Shown here piece after piece: positions 1 to 6,704 of a stretch of 39,151 nt of DNA (the first letter of the stretch is position 1; each line of letters opens with the position of its first letter). The position numbers and the translations under genes are program-made. The notes beneath the pieces were generated by a model that had not been told where the DNA came from, ran no database searches, and was given only the letters and a program-made list of their open reading frames with translations. This DNA comes from an uncultured Clostridia bacterium (lineage in GTDB: Bacteria > Bacillota > Clostridia > Saccharofermentanales > Saccharofermentanaceae), in the NCBI GenBank assembly GCA_947304405.1, contig CAMZBB010000015.1, forward strand, positions 1-39,151. The letters run 5' to 3'.

Positions 1-8
1 GTCGGGGC

Positions 9-48
9 AAAAAAAAGCGCCCCAACATCCTTCCTGGACATTGAGACG
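9..48 (-). terminator. T-box intrinsic terminator
   Basis: On the minus strand the segments at plus 36-48 and 18-30 pair over 13 positions, several of them G-U, around a 5-base loop. Eight U residues follow (plus 9-16). The T-box core just upstream can form the competing antiterminator. Confidence 0.92.
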
Positions 49-312
49 AATATAATCCGCGGTACCACTCAATTTGCAAGCCTTCGGCTGCCACTTACGA
101 AGTCTGACAACTCCTTACCCTTAACGCGGTGTACGGGCATTGTCTACTTAAAGTTGCCTTTGTTCGGAATGCCGGCTCGGAAGTGATAGTCTTTTGCAGT
201 TCACGTATCCCCGCTTCTCAGCTAACGCGGTTCTCTGTAAGACCGGTTGATCTGCTGACCTCTTCGTCACAGCCTTTGTGTAGTATTTAATTGTATGTTC
301 CCGAAGGAACGT
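9..312 (-). promoter_or_regulatory. T-box riboswitch leader for a gene beyond the left edge
   Basis: Read on the minus strand, this leader carries the T-box core TGGTACCGCGG (plus positions 57-67), followed by a 13-bp terminator hairpin and a U run. Further upstream lies a Stem I-like region, with a base pairing of GGCU-GUGA against UCAC-AGCC, an AGAGAACCGC segment and a GUGAAC segment typical of the specifier loop. Uncharged tRNA binding is known to stabilise the antiterminator that contains the T-box and so allow transcription of amino-acid genes. The specifier is not certain: GUGAAC followed by UGC reads Cys, and one base earlier CUG reads Leu. The regulated gene lies leftward outside the window. 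The 300-base region holds no convincing CDS. Confidence 0.92.
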
Positions 313-318
313 TCCTAA

Positions 319-347
319 AATATAGACTGAGCGGAAACAAATGTCAA
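319..347 (-). promoter_or_regulatory. Promoter of the T-box transcript
   Basis: On the minus strand a perfect -35 TTGACA (plus 342-347) and -10 TATATT (plus 319-324) are separated by 17 bases. This predicts a start near 312, just ahead of the T-box Stem I. Confidence 0.88.
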
Positions 348-405
348 TAAGCATTATTCACGCCGGGTCTGTAACAGATATTTAACAAAAAAGTTCTCAA
401 ATGGA

Positions 406-435
406 TTTACGGTGCTTTTATAAGTGAAATAGAAT
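406..435 (+). promoter_or_regulatory. Candidate promoter for the SDR-maf operon
   Basis: TTTACG (406-411) and TAGAAT (430-435) are 18 bases apart in an AT-rich stretch 60 bases before the first rightward gene. It would be divergent from the T-box promoter. The -35 match is weak. Confidence 0.35.
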
Positions 436-496
436 AAAATAATAGAAGGCTAAGCTGTCTTGAATTCAAATCCATAAGGAAGAGAGGAAAAAGGCA

Positions 497-1810
497 ATGT
501 CAGTAAAATATCTGGTATCAGGCGGAGAGGGTGCACTTGGTAAGATCATCGTCAGCCTCCTCCTTGAACGCGGTGAGAAAGTAAGGGTGCTTGCGAGCGA
601 GCTTTCAGATACCTCGATCTACAAAGGCAATCCCAATATCGAGATCAAATACGGTATCTCAACAGACAAGGATTCCATGAAGGAGTTCTTCGATCTTGAA
701 GATCCGAGAAGCGCGATCCTTTTCCATACGGATGAATATATTTCGCTGACGGATAAGACGAACCTGACGATGAGGCGAGTCAACGTGATCGGAGCGGAGA
801 ATGTTGCCGACATGTGCCTTAAGCGTAAGATAGGCAAGCTTGTTTATCTGAGTTCGGCTTATGCCATCAATCCCGAGTCGGTACCTGACGGACTGAAGAT
901 GAATTTCAACCGCAACCTTGTTGAAGGCGAATACGCAAAGTCCAAAGCCGATGCCGCGGCATACATCATGGAGCGCGTCACTTTGAACAGGCTCAATGCC
1001 GTTATGGTGCTTCCGACATTCATCATCGGTCCCGGTTATTCCGAGGATTATGAGATCAATAAGATCATTACGAGTTATCTTAAGAACGGAACTCTTCCTC
1101 CGAAGGAAGGCGGCCACGCATTCGTAGACGTCAGAGACGTTGCAAATGCAATGATCGCGCTTGCCGATAAGAGTGTTGAACCCGGTTCCGGTTACATCAT
1201 CAGCGGCGAATACAAGACCAGCTCAGAGTTCTTTGCTGATATAAACAAAGCGCAGGGAATCGATGCTCCGGTCAAGACGGCCTCCAAGTTCGTAATGAGC
1301 GAATCGATGGCAAAGTTTGTCAATTTCTATTACAAGATCGCGCACAAGGAGAATCCGAGGGAAGTCTATACGCTATTCAGGGACAACCCCGAGAAGAAGT
1401 TCTCTGCCAACAGTGAAGGCGTTATCCCGGAGAGCACCATCGACTTCAAGTCATCCTTAAGCGATACCATCAACGGAGTCAGCGGCGTCAGCCAGGTTGC
1501 GAAAGAAATAACATCCGGCGCCGAGCCCAAGATGTCCGCAGTTGCCATGTCGGCTAAGATCAGGAATGACGGCTCTGCTCCTGCGGCAAAGCCTGCAGCT
1601 GCTCCGGCAAGACCTGCTTCTGCACCCGCAGCAAGACCTGCGCCTGCACCGGCTCCCGCCAAGAGCATAATACCAGGAAAAGATCAATCTCCGGCTCCAA
1701 AGGCACCCGCGCCTGCCGCACCGGCAGCTCCGGCAAAGAGCATAATTCCGGATATGCCGGCAAAAAAGCCTGAACAGCCTAAAGCTCCGGATGGAGGAGA
1801 CAAGGCTTGA
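497..1810 (+). CDS. Extended-SDR NAD(P)-dependent epimerase/dehydratase with Ala/Pro-rich tail
   Basis: The N-terminal 330 residues form a Rossmann-fold extended short-chain dehydrogenase/reductase. Visible are the dinucleotide motif GGEGALG (residues 9-15), the catalytic YAKSK (Tyr146, Lys150) and an upstream Ser119-Ser120. Such proteins typically epimerise or reduce nucleotide sugars, isoprenoids or steroids; the substrate here is unknown. From about residue 350 the protein changes to a low-complexity Ala/Pro/Lys-rich tail of about 90 residues that contains the pentapeptide KSIIP twice, unusual for the family. The start is chosen on an AGGAAGAGAGG ribosome site. The stop overlaps the maf start, suggesting an operon and translational coupling. 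Confidence 0.85.
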   Translation: MSVKYLVSGGEGALGKIIVSLLLERGEKVRVLASELSDTSIYKGNPNIEIKYGISTDKDSMKEFFDLEDPRSAILFHTDEYISLTDKTNLTMRRVNVIGAENVADMCLKRKIGKLVYLSSAYAINPESVPDGLKMNFNRNLVEGEYAKSKADAAAYIMERVTLNRLNAVMVLPTFIIGPGYSEDYEINKIITSYLKNGTLPPKEGGHAFVDVRDVANAMIALADKSVEPGSGYIISGEYKTSSEFFADINKAQGIDAPVKTASKFVMSESMAKFVNFYYKIAHKENPREVYTLFRDNPEKKFSANSEGVIPESTIDFKSSLSDTINGVSGVSQVAKEITSGAEPKMSAVAMSAKIRNDGSAPAAKPAAAPARPASAPAARPAPAPAPAKSIIPGKDQSPAPKAPAPAAPAAPAKSIIPDMPAKKPEQPKAPDGGDKA

Positions 1811-2424
1811 ACAAGGGCTTTAACAAAAGACTGATACTTGCAAGCGCGTCTCCCCGGAGGCGCGAATTGCTGTCGATAATTACTGATGATTTCGAGATAA
1901 TCACGAGAGAGATCGATGAACGCAAAGCCGAGATCGAGATGGAGAACAAAGGAACTCCTGCGGTCCTGGTGAGCGAGGGACTTGCACTGTTGAAGGCGAA
2001 AGCCGTTTTCGACGGACTTCCAGAAGAAGAGAAGGCCAATGTCCTTGTAATAGGCGCGGATACTTCGGTCATTCTGGACAATGAGATCTTCGGCAAACCG
2101 AAAGATAAAGATGAAGCCGTATCGATGCTGACCAGACTGTCCGGAAAAACGCATGTGGTCGCGACCGGCGTTGCCCTGATCACTTCTGAAAAGACAAAGT
2201 GTTTTACCGAAGAGACTCCCGTGGAATTTTGTGAGCTTGATCAATTTCAGAAGGATCTCATCGAGAGCTACTGCAGTACGGATGAGCCGTATGACAAGGC
2301 CGGCGCGTATGGGATACAAAGCGGCGGAGCTACTCTTGTCAAAAAGATAGACGGTGACTTCTCAAACGTCGTCGGGCTCCCCGTGTCGAGACTTGCACGC
2401 GAGATAGAAACTGTGATACGCTGA
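1807..2424 (+). CDS. maf: Maf-family nucleotide pyrophosphatase
   Basis: Maf proteins hydrolyse nucleoside triphosphates (dTTP, UTP or modified nucleotides) to the monophosphate and pyrophosphate, a cytosolic housecleaning role, and are linked to septum control in Bacillus. The signature LASASPRRRELL (residues 11-22), the GADTSVIL segment and the following GKP are all present, and the 205-residue length is normal. The start is an unusual TTG at 1807 that overlaps the previous stop as TTGA. It is supported by a GGAGGA ribosome site at 1793-1798 and by the fact that the signature begins only ten codons later. Which nucleotide it prefers cannot be read from the sequence. Confidence 0.9.
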   Translation: MNKGFNKRLILASASPRRRELLSIITDDFEIITREIDERKAEIEMENKGTPAVLVSEGLALLKAKAVFDGLPEEEKANVLVIGADTSVILDNEIFGKPKDKDEAVSMLTRLSGKTHVVATGVALITSEKTKCFTEETPVEFCELDQFQKDLIESYCSTDEPYDKAGAYGIQSGGATLVKKIDGDFSNVVGLPVSRLAREIETVIR

Positions 2425-2466
2425 TAGACGGACTTAAGCTTTTCATGGAAGAAGGCGGAGGGATAG

Positions 2467-2871
2467 ATGGGATTTCATCTTGGTTCGTTGATAAGACTCG
2501 GTCTGTCAATCAGTGAGAATATCAGGGCACAGCAGGAGATCGAAAGAGCACGTGCCCTTGAAGCGCAGGCGAAGAGCGAGGCTCTCGCCCAGTCTCAGCG
2601 TTATCAGGCAGAGACGGCCTCATTTAAGAGGAGCGTTTATGAGCAGAAGATCGCCAGAGAGAGCGTTGCGGTAGAGTGCCCGAACTGCGGTTCCACCAAC
2701 ACAAGGATCAGACTCGGCTCGGCCGGATGCTGTGCTTACTGCGGCACCGCCATAAGAGTCAGCACTCAGGGTATCGCTTATGTCGCGAGCCCGCTCGACC
2801 GTACCCAGGCACAGGCGGCTGAAGATATCAAGCAGAAGAGCGGGCAGGAAAACGATGAGCGAAAAGACTGA
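2467..2871 (+). CDS. Small coiled-coil plus zinc-ribbon protein of unknown function
   Basis: The 134-residue product has a Gln/Glu/Ala-rich helix (about residues 20-65) likely to form a coiled coil. A four-cysteine zinc ribbon (CPNCG, then CCAYCG about 18 residues later) follows, then a polar tail. No signal peptide is visible. A GGCGGAGGG ribosome site precedes the ATG. It follows maf by about 40 bases and overlaps the next gene by 17 bases, so the three are probably cotranscribed. I do not recognise a specific family; the zinc ribbon suggests protein or nucleic-acid contact but does not define a role. Confidence 0.7.
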   Translation: MGFHLGSLIRLGLSISENIRAQQEIERARALEAQAKSEALAQSQRYQAETASFKRSVYEQKIARESVAVECPNCGSTNTRIRLGSAGCCAYCGTAIRVSTQGIAYVASPLDRTQAQAAEDIKQKSGQENDERKD

Positions 2872-3466
2872 CAACAAGGTAAAGAAGGAAGGCAGTAAGT
2901 CTTCCGCCGGCAAAGTTTTTAAGCTGATACTGGTCTATATCCTGATATATCTGGTGTGTTCGCTCCTGTTTGTCGCACTCTTTCATACGGGCCTGCTTAA
3001 GAATATGAGCGTCCTGATGTACAGAGGCATCGCATTCATAATACTTACGGGAATACTTGCGGCTGTAGTCATGGGCGTTATCCGGAAGTTCTGGAAATTC
3101 GTCACCGTAAGAGACGTCATCATGATGTTCGTCATCTTCTGCTGCGTCAACACGGTGCTTTTCACGCTCTTCCCGGTTACCGTCGAGCGCTCCGTATCGG
3201 TATTCATGCTCAGCTACATGGATGAGAATTCAGACAAGACGTTTACCCAGGACTCTGTCGGAGAGATCTTTACCGCCAAATATGTCAACGATTACGGCGC
3301 TTTCGAAAAGCGTTTCAATGAACAGGTCGTAACGGGAACGATAAAGCAGAATGCCGACGGTACTTATTCGATAACCGACAGGGGCCGTTTCATCGTAAAG
3401 ACCTTCAGGACTCTTGCAGACTGGTTCGATACAGACAGACGTCTGGTATATCCGAACGAGAATTGA
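2855..3466 (+). CDS. Three-helix membrane protein of unknown function
   Basis: The best start is the ATG at 2855, giving 203 residues that begin MSEKTDNKVKK; an upstream in-frame ATG at 2780 lies deep in the previous gene and would add a basic stretch unlike a real N terminus. A lysine-rich start is followed by three strongly hydrophobic segments (about residues 22-45, 52-75 and 85-105) and a soluble C-terminal half of about 95 residues that begins after an FTLFPVT segment. No catalytic motif is evident. It overlaps the zinc-ribbon gene and ends 6 bases before the convergent phosphoglycerol transferase gene. Confidence 0.7.
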   Translation: MSEKTDNKVKKEGSKSSAGKVFKLILVYILIYLVCSLLFVALFHTGLLKNMSVLMYRGIAFIILTGILAAVVMGVIRKFWKFVTVRDVIMMFVIFCCVNTVLFTLFPVTVERSVSVFMLSYMDENSDKTFTQDSVGEIFTAKYVNDYGAFEKRFNEQVVTGTIKQNADGTYSITDRGRFIVKTFRTLADWFDTDRRLVYPNEN

Positions 3467-3472
3467 AGAGTT

Positions 3473-5605
3473 TTATTCCTTAACGTCCTTCCAGATCTTG
3501 GTCCAACCGCCGCTCGCCCTCTGATAGAGGTGGACTTTGAGCGTTTTCCTGTCGAACTTCGTTATGTCGATCGAGGCGCTGTAAGTCGCGCCGTTCTCAT
3601 TTCCTGTGCGGGTAAGCGCATAGTATTTGGGTGATGAGACGGATCTCTTGTCCCAAACGTATACGTAAACAACGCTGATGTCATTCGGGTTCTTGAAGCC
3701 GGATGCGGTGACGGTCATGGTCTTGCCGTCGTCTGAGAAGGCGAGGGAGGAATTGCACTTTTCGGGCTTATCAACCTTCCTCGATCTCTCGAACATGACG
3801 TTGTTGCCGAAGAAACCGGTCTCGGAATATACGAGGTGCTCTGTGCCCTTGGAATCCCTTGCGTAGATCTCAAGCGTGGCAGGCTGGGCCTGCTTGAGGC
3901 TTGTGACCTCAAGAGTCGCATTATAGATCCTGTCATCGTCGATCTCCATTTCACAACTGTCGATGACCGAATCATTCTCACCCTTTAAGCGGGCAACGTA
4001 GCCTCTTGTTTTCGCATTGATGTTCTCTGCACCGAAAAGCCCGATGACCGCATACTTCTTCTTGTCCGCAGTACCGAACTGAATCGTCGTGTTCAGTGCG
4101 TGCGAATAAGTCAGAGTGTTGAAATCGAAAGGATCCCAGTTGCTTATGGTCGAATTGACAAACTCGGAGTTCTTGGACAGCTCGGCGTTGACGAAATCCT
4201 CGCCGTATTCTTCAAAGAGTGTCTTTTTCGATGAGTACAGATTCGTTCCGAGGCCTAACTTGTCACCTTCGATCTTGCAGCCCATTGCCGCAAGGGTCGT
4301 AGGGAAAAGGTCGAGAGTCGAGTAAACGCGCTCGGTGTTCTCCTCAGGCTTGACCGCGGAGTTGATTATGGCGGTGAAGGTCTTTCTGTCGTATTTGGCA
4401 TCGATGCTGTTAAGGAAGTCCTTGTCCATCGTGAGATGGTCGCCGTTCAGTACGATGGTCGTATTCTCATAGAAATCCTGCTGTTTGCACCAGTTGATGA
4501 ATGCCTCGATCTGTCTTGAGGAGCATGCAATGACGTTGGCATACTGCGTTCCGTATTCGTCTTTGCACTCAGGGCAGACATATCCGTCCTCAAAGTGGGT
4601 ATCTACCGTGAGAAGCGTAAGATTGAAAGGCTTTCCGCTCGAAGAAAGATCCTTGAGTTCTTCTTTTGCGAAAGCGAAGAGTTTGGAATCTTCATAGCCC
4701 CACCAGACCTTGTAATCCTTGGAAGGAAGCTTGCCGTTGTTCAGGGCGAAATCGTAATCGAAGATCTTATGGCTGCCGTGTGTGGTGTAATAAACGCCCC
4801 TGCCGCCGAACTCGACGGGAGAACCTACCATCAGCTCATTTGTATAACCCTGGCGCGAGAGGACGTCTCCCAGAACTGAAGCGCCGGGATAGAAAGAATC
4901 CTGCTGGGAGGCGGCATTGCCGATGCCGCCGACAACGGGGAGTCCCGATGACTGGGCAACCATGCCGCCCATCGTGTATGTGGCACCGAAGGAGACCTTG
5001 GCGCCGTTGAGCTTTCCGCTGTTTCCGGAGAAACAGTCATTCTCCTTGGCGATCTTCGTGAGCTCGGGAATGCAGTTGTAGTCCAGAGCGCCGCCGTTAT
5101 CCTTGTCCGTATAGGTCATCTCCATGGATTCAAGGAAAATGTAGATGAGGTTGCGCTTTTTCTCGGGGAAGGTAATGGCGGTCTTTGCGGGATCGGCGTA
5201 ATTGTCTTTGATGAAATCGGAGTTCTCGCTCTTTGCGGTGAAGTACTCGATGACCTTGTATCTGGTCATGAAAATGGATGCGGATACTATGAAAAGGACG
5301 GCAACGGCCGCTATGACGGCGGCATTTACCGGCTTCATCTTCTTGCCCTTTTTCTTGAGCACGGTCTTCAAAATGACTGCACCTGCAGTGACCGCGACGG
5401 CGGGCAGGAGCGACCTTAAACAGAAGTCGATCAGGATGTTTGAACCGGTTCCCGCGATCGGGGAAATGATATGGAAGACTATCTGGTCGAACGAGACGTC
5501 AGGCCAGACATACATGGTCCAGAATATCGAGAACGAGAGCAGGGCGAGCAGAAATACTGCCAGAACGAAAAGTATCTTTAAAACGACAGAACCGAATTTC
5601 TTCAT
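3473..5605 (-). CDS. OpgB-like phosphoglycerol transferase (LTA synthase/sulfatase superfamily)
   Basis: The 710-residue membrane enzyme has three N-terminal hydrophobic segments (about residues 10-33, 62-80 and 95-113) followed by an extracytoplasmic alkaline-phosphatase/sulfatase domain. Metal and nucleophile motifs are visible: the glutamate in FLESME (Glu159), a threonine in ATYTMGGMVAQSSGLP (about Thr211), VDTH (about 335-338) and NGDH (387-390). The TMGGMVAQ segment resembles OpgB/MdoB more than classical LtaS. Such enzymes transfer phosphoglycerol from phosphatidylglycerol to glycans or teichoic acids. About 200 residues beyond the catalytic domain look like beta-rich accessory domains. 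It lies 17 bases downstream of trpS on the same strand; its ribosome site (GAGG, distant) is weak, so it may depend on readthrough from trpS. Confidence 0.82.
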   Translation of the reverse strand: MKKFGSVVLKILFVLAVFLLALLSFSIFWTMYVWPDVSFDQIVFHIISPIAGTGSNILIDFCLRSLLPAVAVTAGAVILKTVLKKKGKKMKPVNAAVIAAVAVLFIVSASIFMTRYKVIEYFTAKSENSDFIKDNYADPAKTAITFPEKKRNLIYIFLESMEMTYTDKDNGGALDYNCIPELTKIAKENDCFSGNSGKLNGAKVSFGATYTMGGMVAQSSGLPVVGGIGNAASQQDSFYPGASVLGDVLSRQGYTNELMVGSPVEFGGRGVYYTTHGSHKIFDYDFALNNGKLPSKDYKVWWGYEDSKLFAFAKEELKDLSSSGKPFNLTLLTVDTHFEDGYVCPECKDEYGTQYANVIACSSRQIEAFINWCKQQDFYENTTIVLNGDHLTMDKDFLNSIDAKYDRKTFTAIINSAVKPEENTERVYSTLDLFPTTLAAMGCKIEGDKLGLGTNLYSSKKTLFEEYGEDFVNAELSKNSEFVNSTISNWDPFDFNTLTYSHALNTTIQFGTADKKKYAVIGLFGAENINAKTRGYVARLKGENDSVIDSCEMEIDDDRIYNATLEVTSLKQAQPATLEIYARDSKGTEHLVYSETGFFGNNVMFERSRKVDKPEKCNSSLAFSDDGKTMTVTASGFKNPNDISVVYVYVWDKRSVSSPKYYALTRTGNENGATYSASIDITKFDRKTLKVHLYQRASGGWTKIWKDVKE

Positions 5606-5622
5606 GTGTTATGTTTTATGCC

Positions 5623-6612
5623 TCAGATCCTTCCGAATCCTACGGCTTTCCTGACTTTCTCATATTTTTCGGCAGCGATCTTGTTGGAATAGTCGCGTCC
5701 GGCGTCAAGGATCTCATTGATCCTGCCGCTGTTGATGATATCGTTGTACTTCTCCTGCATAGGCATCAGTTTCTCAACTACGGCGTCGGCTGCAGCCTTC
5801 TTGAGGTCTCCGTATCCGCCGCCTTCGAACTTGGCTACCGCGTCCTCGATCGAACTGCCGGTGAAGACAGAATAGATGGTGAGGAGATTGGATACTCCGG
5901 GCTTGTTTTCCTCATCAAATTTGATGACTCCGTCGGAGTCCGTGACTGCAGACATGATCTTCTTGCGGATGACCTTCTCGGGATCGGAAAGGAAGATGGA
6001 AGCCTTCGGATTTGTTGTCGACTTGCTCATCTTCTGCTCAGGATTCTGGAGGTCTCTGATCTTTGCGCCGATCGACGGAATAAGGGGCTCAGGTATAGCG
6101 AAAAGCTCGCCGTAGCGGTTGTTGAACCTGATCGCGATATTGCGCGCGAGCTCAACGTGCTGTTTCTGGTCTATTCCGGTGGGAACGTACTTGGCATCGT
6201 AAAGAAGGATGTCAGCCGCCATCAGGTCGGGGTAGGTGACAAGACCTTCGGTAAAAGTCTCATGGAGAGCTGACTTTGCCTTGAACTGGTGCATCCTGGT
6301 CAGTTCGCCGTGAGGAGTGTGGCATTCGAAGATCCAGGAGAGATTTGCGTGATAAAGGTTCTCGGACTGAATGTATATGTGCATGTTGGGCAGATCGGGG
6401 TTAACTCCGCAGGCGATGTACATTGCGATCGCGTTGATGATGTTGCGGTGAAGAGCCTCCGGATCCTGCGGAACCGTGATGGCATGCATATCAGGAATGA
6501 AAAGGAATGTCTCGTAGTCGCTCTGGTAATTAACTATCTGGCTGATACCGCCTGCGTAGTTACCTATCGTAAGAGTGCCGCTCGGCTGCAGTCCCGTAAG
6601 AAGTCTGTCCAT
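5623..6612 (-). CDS. trpS: Tryptophanyl-tRNA synthetase
   Basis: This class I aminoacyl-tRNA synthetase charges tRNA-Trp with tryptophan in the cytosol. The family N terminus LLTGLQPSGTLTIGNY (residues 4-19) includes the HIGH-equivalent TIGN. The family motif DILLYDA, the GIDQKQHVELAR helix and the KMSKS loop (residues 194-198) are all intact. At 329 residues it is the usual bacterial size. The ATG is preceded by GGAGGC at 9 bases. No T-box or other leader is visible upstream, although T-box control of trpS is common in Gram-positives. It is followed closely by the phosphoglycerol transferase gene. Confidence 0.97.
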   Translation of the reverse strand: MDRLLTGLQPSGTLTIGNYAGGISQIVNYQSDYETFLFIPDMHAITVPQDPEALHRNIINAIAMYIACGVNPDLPNMHIYIQSENLYHANLSWIFECHTPHGELTRMHQFKAKSALHETFTEGLVTYPDLMAADILLYDAKYVPTGIDQKQHVELARNIAIRFNNRYGELFAIPEPLIPSIGAKIRDLQNPEQKMSKSTTNPKASIFLSDPEKVIRKKIMSAVTDSDGVIKFDEENKPGVSNLLTIYSVFTGSSIEDAVAKFEGGGYGDLKKAAADAVVEKLMPMQEKYNDIINSGRINEILDAGRDYSNKIAAEKYEKVRKAVGFGRI

Positions 6613-6648
6613 ATATATATAGCCTCCAAAATAAAAAACAAAGATAAT

Positions 6649-6679
6649 ATTATACTCAGAGCGTCAGTTTTACAAGCAA
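6649..6679 (-). promoter_or_regulatory. Candidate trpS promoter
   Basis: On the minus strand a perfect TATAAT (plus 6649-6654) lies 37 bases upstream of the trpS start. A -35 is less clear: TTGTAA would sit 15 bases away and TTGCTT 19 bases away. It overlaps the divergent yfhO-type promoter. Confidence 0.55.
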
Positions 6680-6697
6680 AATGAAGTTTGCTATACT
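6669..6697 (+). promoter_or_regulatory. Promoter of the YfhO-type gene, start site at its ATG
   Basis: TTTACA (6669-6674) and TATACT (6692-6697) are separated by exactly 17 bases. The expected transcription start, 7-8 bases downstream, falls on 6704-6705, the A of the ATG. The mRNA would therefore have no 5' untranslated region, which fits the lack of any ribosome site. Confidence 0.75.
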
Positions 6698-6704
6698 CTC
6701 CCCT

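Noticed and set aside
148..354. A 68-codon reading frame on the minus strand
   Set aside because: It lies inside the T-box leader and its promoter; the RNA structure explains the region.
6681..6704. Upstream ATG as the start of the YfhO-type protein
   Set aside because: It lies between the -35 and -10 of the gene's promoter, so it would not be transcribed.
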